Source: Coleophora flavipennella
Lineage: Eukaryota > Arthropoda > Insecta > Lepidoptera > Coleophoridae
Direction: 5' to 3'
Length of the DNA stretch: 64,000 nucleotides
NCBI GenBank assembly: GCA_947284805.1
Contig: OX369286.1
Coordinates: 12,212,372 to 12,276,371, forward strand
The position numbers and the translations under genes were made by a program. Of this stretch, positions 31,847 to 42,892 are shown one piece after another; position 1 is the stretch's first letter, and the number at the start of each line of letters is the position of its first letter. Under the pieces are notes generated by a model. It saw only the letters and a program-made list of their open reading frames with translations. It was not told the DNA's origin and did not search any database.

Positions 31847-31945
31847 CATCATATTCGCTCATATACATGCTCACCGAGGGGCTCGAGCCTACACTAAATT
31901 AAAGCGATCGGGCGATAATCAGTTGATCACGTCAGGTGAACATCA
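31847..31945 (-). mobile_element. SINE family B, 3' fragment
   Basis: TTCGCTCATATACATGCTCA, CCGAGGGGCTCGAGCCTACA. The copy stops in the TTGATCACG block. Confidence 0.7.
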
Positions 31946-32984
31946 TCACCTCAGCCAAAACACGTCGACATATAGACCTTCCTCGAGTTAGAGGTTTTTA
32001 CCACAATGGCCACGCTTGGCGATCGCAGTGTGCAGTATAGTAAGGTATGTCCGCCTAATAAGAACCACGGTTTTGCAGACCCTTATAAATAAGATTTTAG
32101 CTGTATTTCAATTTAAAAAATATTTAGAATGTACTACTTGCTCAAAGTTGAAGTAAAACACTGAATAAAAGTAAATTAATGCCAAACAGTTTTTTAAAAA
32201 AGCTTGTCAATGGACCTTATTAAGAGTAGGTGGTCTCAATAAAACCCATTCCTATCTCAAAGATATTTCCAAAACTAAATGGTTCTATTATTTTATTTCA
32301 ACTTTGTTGTAAACAGTTAAAATTGTTTTTGTTATTCCCGATAGATTAAACCATAAATTAATAATAATTTAAGTGTTGGTCATTAAAAAGACTATAGAAA
32401 CTTAAACGCAGATTGATAAATTTGACTTATATCTTATATAAAACATAGTTTGGTTTTTATTTATATTAACTAACTGAAATAATTTTAAGCATAAAAATAA
32501 CACATTAAGAAACATTTTCACTCATAGCCCTTGGGCCTTATTCAATCTACAGAAATCACATTTTAGGCAGTGAGCCGGTCCGGTTCTTATTTGGTGACAA
32601 GGAGGTGGAATTTATTAGGCACGTTGCCATCCCACAGAAAACCAATCAAAGTCGAGCTTTCAATAACTTAACTTCACAATCTACGCCTAAATGTTACTTT
32701 TTCCGATAACTTTGTGAATTTCTTGCAAATAAAAACTTGAATTAGTCAAAATGACACCAACAAATTTTATGAATCGACCTACACGTCGTGACATGTACTG
32801 CATTGACAGGCTTACTGAAAAAATGGTGACATAAAATTATATAATGCCAACGTGCTTTCGTGATTGATCAACAAGAAGCTTCGTTGTGATATCCGATGTC
32901 GATCGAGTATCGGTATTGGGATTTTTGTAATGGTGGTTCTTATTAGGAACCGGTCCTTATAAGGCGAACCTACCTTACGTACGC
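31946..32984. other. AT-rich spacer, no gene seen
   Basis: No coding frame of note and no recognised repeat. Confidence 0.5.
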
Positions 32985-33105
32985 GAAAAGGACGCTGCTT
33001 CCTGACCTCCGTCGTCTGCCTTGCCTTAGTCGTCTCTTACGACACCCTCTGGAAGACATGGAGTGGAACTATTCTAGCGTCGTACCATAGGCTTATCCTC
33101 CTACT
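32985..33105 (+). repeat. Dispersed repeat (CCTTAGTCGTCTCTTACGAC family)
   Basis: CCTTAGTCGTCTCTTACGAC, then CTGGAAGACATGGAGTGGA and CTATTCTAG. Related sequence occurs at 44325-44490 and 49740-49800. I know this as a widespread insect LINE 3' region; the clade is not assigned. Confidence 0.55.
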
Positions 33106-33150
33106 CTGCAATGGATTTTAAGTTTCCATTTTGTATACGTGACAAAAAGC

Positions 33151-33443
33151 GATCGTCGGTGGCGTAATGGCTAGTGCCGCCGCCTCCTGTCCGGGAGGTC
33201 GTGGTTCGAATCCTGCCACGTACCAATGTGATTTCGAATTTAGATTTCATATATACGGTTATCTGACGCTCTTACGGTGAAGGAAAACATCATGAGAAAA
33301 CCTGCACACGCCTGCGAAGAAACTCGCAGGTTGTGTGTGAAGTCGACCAACCCACACTGGGCCCGCGTGGTCGACTAAAGCCCGATCGCCCTAATTCAGG
33401 GTAGGCTCGAGCCCCTCGGTGGGGACGTATATGAGCTGATATG
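33151..33443 (+). mobile_element. SINE family B, full length
   Basis: Head GTCGGTGGCGTAATGGCTAG (A box) and GTGGTTCGAATCC (B box). Middle ACGCTCTTACGGTGAAGGAA, CTGGGCCCGCGTGGTCGACT. Tail CGTATATGAGCTGATATGA. The tail's last block resembles the RTE LINE terminus GGCTGATATGATGATG. Confidence 0.9.
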
Positions 33444-34211
33444 AAAAATACTTGACAAATAATTGTTATTAACTGTTGGTGGTCCAAATAAAAAAAGGGT
33501 TGTATTTAAACGAGTGACTGTAAATTCATAATCGAGCGACTTTAAATTAAAGGGTATCTGAAATACTGAGTGAACGAATCAATTACTATTACTAAGTGAG
33601 CGAATGACTTTTTTTCATAACTGAAAGATCCGCCACCCAGTAGGGGAGAAACTCGGAGGTAAGGCTCCTCGACATTATAATCAAACAAACCTGACCGAAC
33701 TTAATATCGCTCGCTTGGCTCGCTCAACTCTACTTCCGTCTAGTCGTCAGTCTGCTCAGTACATTATTCGCTCACTCAGTATTACAGTCGCCCTATTTAT
33801 AATTCCTCATTATAAAAATATTCATATAAAAATATTTTTTTTAATCTCTACAACGCGTTAGATAGAGCTACTAGGTACTTATCTACATGAAATTAGCGCC
33901 CCCTCCACCAGGACGAACTTCGACCCGCATTAAAACTTCGCAGTATACAGGTGAATCTTTTACGCGGCCTGGGTACACGCGAGCTCGTCTCTGCTAAGTA
34001 GATGCTTAACCGACAGTTTAATAATTCAGTTAAACATTCCTTCTCATAAGCAGCTATATTTTGAGTAGGTACCTTTCTACTTAGATAAAGGTATTTCCAA
34101 GTTTTATTCTTGCTTTGAGAGCCATGATTTTTACATACCTAAATATTTTCCTTTGTAGAGCGTAATTTGATCACTTTTTAATCTCGTGTTGACTTTATTT
34201 TTTCTTCTTTA
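33444..34211. other. Spacer with a TCACTAGTGA-family fragment
   Basis: 33660-33790 contains AACAAACCTGACCGAACTTA and TCGCTCGCTTGGCTCGCTCA, related to 60150-60290. No gene seen. Confidence 0.45.
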
Positions 34212-35060
34212 AGGTTCCTTGATCCCTACGGGGAATCTTTATAAGATCGTTCTCTGTCTGTCCGTTCGTCTAACACAGATAGTGTAAAAATTAAAATGAA
34301 TTTGACGAAACTTCTTTGGGCTCAGACGAGGGGTAGTTTACAAAAAGTTTCGTTACGAAAATTTTGTATTTTGGGTGGCTCAGGTCTCAAGAACTAACTA
34401 ACTAACTTTAGCGCGATATATCTCAGTTTCAGTTTGCTGTATCTTTTCTACAGCCTAGCCTTAAATTTGGTTTAACATCACCCAACAAACAAGGGTTGCA
34501 TTCGGAAAAAATTTGGTGCAAATTTCAAGTCGATCCGTCGAGTATGTACCTATCCTAAGTATTTTTAGGAGAATATTGAAACTTTTTCTAAGGGCTGTAT
34601 TTTACGAAAATCTCAAGCTACAACACTCGGATATCTTCTTTTGGTATGTTGCAACATGTTGCAATGTTTTACCTTGAGATTATCGTAAAATATAGCCCTT
34701 AAAAAAGTGACAAAATTCTCCCAAAAATGCTTGAAATCCTCGACGGATCGATATGAAATTTGAGCCTAATTTTGTCCGAATTCAACCCTAGTTTGTGGTA
34801 TCGCTAAACAAGCCTTTTAAAATGAAGTAGAGTTTCCTAAAACATATTTTTGGCAGGTGTACCGTTTGTTAGGTGTCCCGTCCGCCCAACAAAGTGGCCC
34901 TTTTTAAACAGTTTGACCTAGAAACTTGAAATCACCCATTAAAGTGGGTGTAGAACTGGAGTCTGGAACTCTTTGGTAGTTGGAAATTATGTCAGATATC
35001 AACAGTTTTCAAGTTACGAATAATTGACTGCGGAACCTTACACTATGCGTGTTCTAACAC
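34212..35060 (-). mobile_element. 'GGCCAAGTGC...GGAACCCT'-related element with long internal inverted repeat
   Basis: The left end AAGGTTCCTTGATCCC with TCTGTCTGTCCGTTCGTC matches the family's GGAACC end. Inside, 34465-34622 and 34664-34818 are inverted arms: TAAGGGCTGTATTTTACGA against TCGTAAAATATAGCCCTTA, and GATCCGTCGAG against CTCGACGGATC. The arms meet at a TGTTGCAACATGTTGCA core. Confidence 0.6.
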
Positions 35061-35164
35061 GTACTCTGGTGTTTTTTTAATGCCTGTCCTTTTGAAGGAT
35101 CTCGGGAGCGCAGTGCACTTTTATACCTGACTGTTCCTATATTATTTGTATGTGCGTCATATGA

Positions 35165-35735
35165 AGTCATCATCATATCAGTCGAAGGAAGTCCACTGCT
35201 GGACATAGGCCTCCCGCCAAGGATTTTAACGACGACCGGCTCTGCGCCAACCGAATCCAGCGGCTCCCAGCGACCTTTGCCAGGTCATCGGTCCACCGAG
35301 TGGGAGGCCTGCCTACGGTACGTTTTCCGGTGCGCCGTCGCTACTCGAGAACATTACTGCCCCAACGGCCGTCCATTCTACGAGCTATGGTTCTGCATTA
35401 CCCGAATCCAGCGGCTTCTTGCAACCTTCGCCAGGTCATCGGTCCACCGGATGGGAGGCTGGCCTACGGTACGTTTTCCGGTGTGCTGTCGCTACTCGAT
35501 AACTTTACTGTCCCAACGGCCATCCGTTCAACGAGCTATGTGCCCCGCCCACTGCCACTTAAGTTTAGCAACTCTAGGAGCTATGTCGATAACTTTGGTT
35601 CTCCTACAGATCTCCTCGTTTCTGATTCGATAACGCAGAGAAACTCCGAGCATAGCACGCTCCATTGCCCTTTTGGGTGACCTTGAGGCTTTTTATGAGG
35701 CCCATAGTAAGCGACCATGTCTCAGTTCCGTATGC
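35165..35735 (-). mobile_element. RTE LINE 3' region with internal tandem duplication
   Basis: Plus strand ATCATATCAGTCGAAGGAAG to ATGTCTCAGTTCC. A block of about 170 bp starting CCGAATCCAGCGGCT and including TACGGTACGTTTTCCGGTG appears twice (about 35240-35385 and 35400-35550). It reaches further 5' than the other tail copies, into the ETWSLT region. Frames across it are antisense by-products. Confidence 0.8.
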
Positions 35736-37324
35736 CATCACTTGCGTCATCCGAAGTAATCAAGTATTGTACAACTATTTGCATACCTAATGTAACACAT
35801 TTCAAGACTGTTTCAAGTACTAATTTTCCTTGCCTCCACATGACGTACCTACGTAACGTCTTCGCAATACATGGCATATGTAAGTACTTCGTTAAACCGT
35901 TTTACATTGCTGCTTCGAAACAGCGCCTTACTTGAGCACCCAATTAAAACTAGTAATGAACTTCTAAGACAACTCCTCACTCCAACTCCTACATCCGTCG
36001 TCGAAACTTGGCTCTATTGTCTGTTTTGTTCAAAATAAATGTAAGGTGATGTACATATTTCTTTCTGTGGTATTTTCTTTAACTGATGCTACGAGTATTT
36101 ACGAAAATTTGTAGACTACCCTGTGACTGCGACTTCTACTCATCATATTGGACACATTTCTACAAAAGAATTCCTTATACAAATCGATCAGCTGATTAAT
36201 AGATTTGTGGATTTTAGAAATAAAGAAGAGTCAAGTTGCAGAAGTCCCCAAGTCCCGAAACTGAACTATGCACCAGATGACGTTAAAAACAAAAACATGT
36301 ATTTGAAATAATAATAATACGCAAATAAAAACACTCAGAACTCATGCATTATACATGACTTTCATGTACATTAAAAATTAATATACATTAACTCAGATAA
36401 CTTTTCTCAAATAATAAATTTTTAAATATTTAGACATAGACAATATTAATAGACATTTTCACATAACCATATTCATTTTAATTGCGTTTGAAACTTAGCA
36501 TGACCTCACACCTCTAGGAGTTTTTTTATTTTATTTTAACATTACTTAGTTTTTAAGACTCAGGTATTTTCATGACTGCTATCGAGAAAAAAATATCACA
36601 ATTTTCAGTTTTTTCAATTTTCCAAAATATTTTTTTTTTAAAAAAAAACAACACCTGTACCTTGGTCAACACGCACATATTGACAATTAAATCTTTAGGA
36701 TACTCCAAAGCCTTCAGAGTAATCGCCATGTCACATTTTCACTAAAAAAAAGTTACCTGAGCGAGCGAAAAACATTTTAAATGTTACAAAAGGAAAACAG
36801 TCATGTATTGAAATAAATCAACTATTTTTAACACAAAAAATATCTCGTAAGAAAAATTAAACATCTTCTCAACACATATAACGATCATCTGGACCTATGT
36901 CCCAACTAATGGACATATTATCCACTTTTAATAATTACGTACTTAAAGGATATGTATAAACTTTATTTACTTCCTTATGTTGCCTGCCTTTCGGTATCCT
37001 ATCGAATTCATTTCGGACATTGTGCTCATCAAGAACTGCACTGCGGCGTCGGGCGTACCCCCCTACTAAGCCCTTGCACGCACAAAAAAAGAGTATGTTA
37101 TGAAGGGAAGGCCAGGGTTTTTAAAAAAAATGGTAAAATCCACAAAAACTGAATGTATATTTTATGAAAAAAGAAATAAACGTGAAATATGGAAACAGAC
37201 GTGAAGTATCGGTGAACAGGATAAAGGAATGACAATAAAAAAAAAGTAAAAATAGACTAAAAGATGATATAGCAGGTTTAAAAAAAAAAAGATTGACTTC
37301 GTCACAGCACGACTTCATTCCCCC
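35736..37324. other. AT-rich spacer, no gene seen
   Basis: The 36123-36311 frame starts inside a dispersed repeat (CTTCTACTCATCATATTGG) and shows no domain. Nothing further recognised. Confidence 0.5.
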
Positions 37325-37610
37325 AGCTCCATTCCACCTACGGTCAACGAGATGCAGGGAGAGGTTCCATCCGTATGTTGTTGATAATCAGCCTATACGC
37401 ACGTAGCGTTACGCTTCCTCATTTATTATGCAGACAGCGATGGAGTGGAACTCCTTGCCTGCCTCTGTGTTTCCTGACTCCTACAATTTGGGGATCTTCA
37501 TGGCGAGAGTGAATAAGCATTACTTGAATTTGCGTATACCGTCTTGGACTATCGTCACTTACCATCAGTTGAGATGTACTCAAACGCACTCAAATATTTA
37601 ATAACAAAAA
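37325..37610 (+). pseudogene. CR1-like LINE, 3' coding end
   Basis: One frame reads AMEWNSLPASVFPDSYNLGI, then FMARVNKHYLNLR. This matches the WNSLPxxVF...F+xxV C-terminus of CR1/Jockey-type LINE polyproteins. The following GTCACTTACCATCAGTTGAG is shared with the SINE family A tail. Stops upstream show it is dead. Related ends are at 40730-40850, 43412-43720 and, reversed, 38885-38990. Confidence 0.7.
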
Positions 37611-37736
37611 AAAAACAGTTTTATTAATAAATATGGACTTAAGCGCTAAGTAATTACGAGTATTTTTGAGGAATCCAATCACTTGACTTCTGCATGAAAG
37701 TCCTTCACCTGATCCGGCGGAGGTAGGTATTTTGAA

Positions 37737-38215
37737 ATTCCATTTTATAGGATCCAAACCAGGTAACGGGACCCTATGACTAATAAATAAGCCTACGCTG
37801 TCTATCCGTCTGTCCGTCCGACCTGTATCTTAAGATTCGGATTAGGTAGCTAGCTACACTTTTCACAGAATATGTGTTATTACGGAAAATTTACAAAAAG
37901 GTAAATCAAGGGGGTCCCCATACAAGAAACGTAGTTTTTAGTAGGTTTTGTTTTTACTTATCTTAAAACCGGTTCATATCATACAGGCGTAAAATATTTG
38001 ATTGTAGTATTAATTCTGAAGTAAAACAACAAATAATAAAAACCGCCTAAATGTGAGTCGTACTCGCGTTAAGGAGTCCGAATTAAAAAAAGATTTTTCT
38101 GTCGCTCGCGTTAATGTCTATTGGTTGTAATGAATAGATTTGACTTGTGTATAAATGTATGGTGGTACGAAATCCTCGGTGTGCGACTCCCATACGCATT
38201 TGAACGGTTTTTATA
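37737..38215 (-). mobile_element. 'GGCCAAGTGC...GGAACCCT' element, degenerate
   Basis: Begins near GGGACCCTATGACTAATAAA with CCGTCTGTCCGTCCGAC, and ends TGAACGGTTTTT. A GTGAGTCGTACTCGC block at 38053-38067 suggests two nested or tandem partial copies. Confidence 0.5.
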
Positions 38216-38879
38216 GTATTAAAACCGACGAAGTGCTACTCGGGGTCACACAAACAGGGTTCTGCACCGAAAATTTAAATAGCAACAGAACAAAACCTCT
38301 CAGTTAATACTTTGCTCTAGGTAAATAGGGGTCTACTTATTCTGGACATTACAAATTTCATTTTTCCTGTGAGAACGGAAGGACTCTAGTATTTATTTAT
38401 CTCACAGATTTTCCTGTAATTAAGTCATTTAAATTTTAAAAAATAATTAAAATATATTTATTTGAAACTTAAACTAAGAGAACAAATTTAATGTGTACGA
38501 TAGCAACTGCATTAGTCGAGGACTGTGTCGCAGTTACTAACGCCCACCTCCGAAACAAAGAATAATGTGAAGTTCCTTAACGTATTAAATATGAAACATA
38601 AAGAGAATTCAACCTCATATTATACTATGATTATTTTCAAGATTTTTAAGCCGGAATGGTCAATTTTCGCCTATTTTCTTATAACTTTAATAACATTTAT
38701 TTATATAATTAAAAAAATATATATTCTCACAACAAGCCCACAACAACATTTAATTTGTAACTGTATACCTACTAAATTACTATATACTAAATAGATTACA
38801 TATTGGATAGCACGGTTAATTGTGCCACACGATAAGAGATACTATTTACTAAATTATTATTTTTTTTTGAAAAACTTGC
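38216..38879. other. AT-rich spacer, no gene seen
   Basis: No supported coding frame; the 89-residue frame at 38525 has no domain and no splice support. Confidence 0.5.
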
Positions 38880-39402
38880 GTGCGTTTGACTGCAACTAAC
38901 CTGATGGGAAGTGATGATGCAGTCGATAATGGACATGTAAACTCAAATAATGCCTATTCACTCTCGTCTTGACGGTCCCCAAATTAGAGGAATCGAAAAA
39001 TTTTCTATTCCTGAAGTGAATATTTTAGAAGCTTTATATTCCCTTCAAACATTATTCACTTCACTTCAAATATTAACTTGCCGTGTTAGTTAGTTTGGAA
39101 AAAATCTTGGAAGCTAATATAGAACCATAAGTGATGTCATTCTAAATCCAATATGGTGCACTCCCAAAGATGGCCGACCAGTTTCTTTTTTATGCGCCCC
39201 CATGATATGGGTATATGAAAGAGTTTGCTGAGACGAACGGCTAATTCTGCTGTAAGACTCCCAAAAAAAAAACACTTCGATAAGATACCCATAGTGGTAT
39301 AAAAAATGCTCCCGCCATCCAAAGTTAGACTCTGCAGGGAATCGAACCCGTGACCTCTTGGTGTATAGCGAATGGATTAGCCATTGCGCTACGAAGGCTG
39401 TT
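38880..39402 (-). mobile_element. SINE family A head with CR1-like LINE tail, reversed
   Basis: The right end 39335-39402 is a reversed tRNA head (GGAATCGAACCCGTGACCTC, then ATTAGCCATTGCGCTACG). The left end 38885-38990 is a reversed LINE tail (CCTGATGGGAAGTGATG, AATGCCTATTCACTCTCG). The 39000-39330 middle is not SINE body that I recognise, so these may be two separate pieces. Confidence 0.5.
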
Positions 39403-39579
39403 AAAGGATCAGTTATTACGAAATAATAAAAAATATTTTCAAATTAAAGTTTGTACCTAAAATTTTTAGGTTTTTCGAAAATTTTTATTTATTATGTAGT
39501 ACTCATTGTATGATATTTATGTACTATCTTATTGCTGTGTGTGCTTATTATGGATGGAATTCATTAATCTTTCGAATTG

Positions 39580-39897
39580 TCAGAATCCACGTGATCGACT
39601 CAGAAATGAGGAGCTCCGCAGGAGAATCAAAGTAACCAACATCGCTCACAGAATCGCTAAACTGAAGTGGAAGTGGGCAGGGCATATAGCTCGTAGAACA
39701 AATGACCGTTGGGGTAGTAAAGTTCTCGAGTGGCGACAGCACACCGGAAAACGAAGCGTAGGCAGGCCTCCCACGCGATCGACGACCCGGTAAAGACTGT
39801 GGGAAGCCGCTGGATGCGGAGGACCGTTCGTTACGGAAATCCTTGGGGTAGGAGTTTGTTCAGCAGTAGACATCATTTAACTGATATGATGATGATG
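39580..39897 (+). mobile_element. RTE LINE 3' end
   Basis: Frame: RDRLRNEELRRRIKVTNIAH then IAKLKWKWAGHIARR, the conserved LINE C-terminus. The 3' tail is AACTGATATGATGATGATGC. A frameshift lies near the WRQHTGKRSVGRPP block. Confidence 0.85.
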
Positions 39898-39984
39898 CTG
39901 ATGATTTATCGACTTGATAAAAGGTCGGCTCATTTCAAACTAACCAATTCATCAATTAACTTTTGATGTATTTCATATTTCATA

Positions 39985-40280
39985 AGTGCGTCGGTGGCGT
40001 AATGGCTAGGGCTGCCGCCTCCTGTCCGGGAGGTCGAGGTTCGAACCTGCCACGTACCAATGTAATTTCGAATTTAGATTTCATATGCACGTTTATCCGA
40101 CGCTCTTACGGTGAAGGAAAACATCGTGAGGAAACCTGCACACGCCTGCGAAGAAACTCGCAGGTTGTGTGTGAAGTCGACCAACCTGCACTGGGCCCGC
40201 GTGGTTGACTAAGGCCTAATTCAGGGTAGGCTCGAGCCCCTCGGTGGGGACGTATATGAGCTGACATGATGATGATGATA
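39985..40280 (+). mobile_element. SINE family B, full length
   Basis: Head GTCGGTGGCGTAATGGCTAG; B box AGGTTCGAACCTGCC. Tail CGTATATGAGCTGACATGAT followed by GATGATGATA, so the GAT repeat typical of RTE tails is kept. Confidence 0.9.
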
Positions 40281-40683
40281 TTTCATATTATCTCATTTGA
40301 ATATTATCTTAAATCTCTGTGCCTGTGCGCAGCATGTGATGCGAATATGATCTCGCTAATAAATATTCACAACAGTTCACCGCTACACACCGGGTGGTTA
40401 CTAAAAGGGTTGAAATGAGATGCTATCTTTAAATATTAATGACACACTTGTCCTGCCTGACCTAGTTTTGAATACTTCTAATATAGGTACTTATCTGTGG
40501 GGTACCTATTGTATATTTTATTGGTTAACCAATGAACTATTTCTATTTAACTAATTGGTTTCGATCAGATTAAAATTTGAATAAATTATAGCGTCTACAT
40601 ATGACCCGACAGTGGCAAGAGGGATAGAGCAGAATGAGGATCCAGTAGGGGCTGATCCCTACACTAAGATGATGATGATTTTA

Positions 40684-40850
40684 ACCGCCTCCGTGGCGTA
40701 ATGGTTAGTCCACTCGCTTCACACCAGCAGGTCGCGATGGATCGAAACTCCTTGCCTGCGTCTGTGTTTCCCGACTATTACAATTGGGGAATCTTCAAGG
40801 CGAAAGTGATAAGGTATTATTTGAGTTTGCGTGCACCATCCTCGACTTTA
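40684..40850 (+). mobile_element. SINE A tRNA head joined to a CR1-like LINE 3' end
   Basis: 40684-40732 is a family A head (CCTCCGTGGCGTAATGGTTA, then CACTCGCTTCACACC). At about 40733 it runs directly into GATGGATCGAAACTCCTTGC, the NSLPASVFP region of the LINE tail, and continues to about 40850. The SINE body is absent. Confidence 0.7.
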
Positions 40851-41009
40851 TCTCTACATGGTCAATAACTAATGTGATAAGATTAAATAAATACTCTTTA
40901 TTACTTTACTAATTAAAAATAAAATAACAATGTAAAACTTAAAAACATTTACTTAAAAATTAAAAAAAAATTCAACTTAAAACAAAATCAGATTATATTT
41001 GAGCATATA

Positions 41010-41372
41010 TTAAAGATAGGTACACTGCTCTCTTGGCACGAGGCAAAGTGGCAGGAGCACCTCCAGCGGAGGCACAGTCGGCTGGAGTTCAGTGCGACGA
41101 CGGGGAGAGAAAGCGGCGGAAAGAATAAAGACAACGTCAGATTATCCGGGCAAGCTCGAGTAGAACTACTTTCTGCATTGCCGCAATTGCTGATGGGGTA
41201 GCGCGTCAGGGATGATCGCAGAAGCATACACTGAAGGCTTCCATGCAATTGTGCGCGTCCCTGGTGCAGCGTGTGAGGGGTTGCACCAACGGCATCCTGA
41301 AAGCCATTGCCAGCAAGCCGGACTGTCCTGTATTTGGCCACTGGACAACGCTACACAAGCGGCTGACTAATT
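41010..41372 (+). pseudogene. Decayed coding sequence of unrecognised family
   Basis: A plus-strand frame reads WHEAKWQEHLQRRHSRLEF, then DNVRLSGQARVELLSALPQL, and meets a TAG. After a +1 shift it continues as LKASMQLCASLVQRVRGC, TNGILKAIASKPDCP, then VFGHWTTLHKRLTNFQI and a stop. Composition and amphipathic pattern look like real protein. GC is higher than the AT-rich flanks. A 117-residue minus-strand frame overlaps it and I regard that as the shadow. It is probably a transposon or retrogene remnant; I do not recognise the family. Confidence 0.4.
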
Positions 41373-41513
41373 TCCAGATATAGGGACTATGTCAATATTT
41401 TATTATATTTTTATTTTGTTATATCACCAACATTAGATTTGTAAGTTCTTGTATAGTACTAACATTTATGGGCTGTGTGGCCTGCTATAAAATTATTTAA
41501 TTGTTGTAGAAAA

Positions 41514-41812
41514 GCGTCGATGGCTCAAACGGTAACGACTCGGTCCCCCAACCAGAGGTGCCGGGTTCAAATCCGACGGCCAATGTACCAATGAGTTTTG
41601 CGAAACTTACGTATACATGTACTCACCAATTGCTTTAGCGGTGAAGGAAAACATTGTGAGGAAACCTGCACAAACCTGCGAAGAAACTCGAAGGGTGTGA
41701 GTGAAGTCGACCAACCCGCACTGGGCCCGTGTGGTCGACTAAGGCCCGATCGCCCTAATTCAGGGTAGGCTCGAGCCCCTCGGTAGGGACGTATATGATC
41801 TGATATGATCAT
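41514..41812 (+). mobile_element. SINE family B body with a different tRNA head
   Basis: The 3' two thirds equal family B (GGTGAAGGAAAACATTGTGA to CGTATATGATCTGATATGA). The head differs: GTCGATGGCTCAAACGGTAA (A-box-like) and CCGGGTTCAAATCCGACGG (B box). This is a second subfamily, also seen 5'-truncated at 45253. Confidence 0.85.
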
Positions 41813-42119
41813 TGATTAAATTAATTGTCTCAGTCTACTTCAGAGTCTCAGCAGCCACCTTGAGTAGGAGATATTAATTACACAATAGACTATAGCTCTA
41901 TTAATCGCCTGCTAGGCACAGACATATAATTTTAGTTCTAAAAACTTTTGCAAATTTTTAAATAGGTAACAAGGATGTGTAATTTAATGGTAGCAAAGGT
42001 GAGAAAACCATTTTAATTGTAATATTAAATGTCAAGGTACGGTTACGAAACGCGTCGGCTGCAAAAAAACGTGCTATATGTCGCTACGCCGCCGGCTCAA
42101 TTGATTCTCTGAGCGCTAC

Positions 42120-42250
42120 AATACAATACAATAAAATATTCTTTATTGCATCACACCATTTTAAAGAAATGAACAACGTTGAAGAAAACCTATACAATAG
42201 GCGGCCTTGATGATAGGTAGCAATTTCTTCCAGGCCACCTTTGTGTAATA
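42120..42250 (+). repeat. Dispersed short repeat ('tail' family)
   Basis: ATTCTTTATTGCATCACACC, TAGGCGGCCTTGATGATAGG, AGCAATTTCTTCCAGGCCAC in the usual order. One of the clearest copies. Confidence 0.7.
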
Positions 42251-42579
42251 AGTAAGTAAGAGGCGGTGCAATAATTAATATTAATTGATATTTCGCGGTG
42301 CTACCTACATGAAAACTAAAAATATTTATTACATATCATCACAGTACACAAATTTTATAAATGAACGTATAAACCTAACCTACTGTTAAACTGAGTTTTC
42401 TTTATTTGTCTAACCAAACACTTTCACGGCGCACTGAACCCAGCACTCATCCTCTGTTTCACAAAATTTACCTCAAGAAGTTCATACATGACTTTGCGCT
42501 TTCTAAAATAAAACATGGTGCAATGCATAAACTTTAAACGCAAGATCGACGAGAAACCATGGAGACAATAAAACAAAGA

Positions 42580-42892
42580 AAACGCGCTCTAGCCCGGAGC
42601 GTTGACGCGACGCACCCCTGTGCACACAAGCATCGACCAATCGGAGCCGTTCTCAGGCAGCGCTGGGCTCCCATTGGCACGCGGCCGCCGCCCCCGACGC
42701 TAGCCTCCCTCAGTTACTGGGGGATGAATGAGACGCAGCATCCCCATAAAGATTTTACATCGATTACCACCACACGGGAGCGTGTCGTTTCGCTCTGGCC
42801 CGTGGGCGGCGACGTGAAGTGGTCTCGCGCAGTCGCGAACAATTAGCGCGCGGGGCGGCGCGCGGCGTGGCTGCGAGCACACCGTCACTATA
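42580..42892 (+). promoter_or_regulatory. CpG-rich putative promoter and 5' UTR
   Basis: GC content rises sharply from about 42590, with many CG dinucleotides, directly ahead of the coding exon at 42893. An in-frame TGA at 42815-42817 closes the frame upstream of the ATG. No TATA box is evident. Promoter role is inferred from position and composition. Confidence 0.5.

Noticed and set aside
36123..36311. 62-residue frame
   Set aside because: Its start lies in a dispersed repeat and the remainder shows no family or splice evidence.
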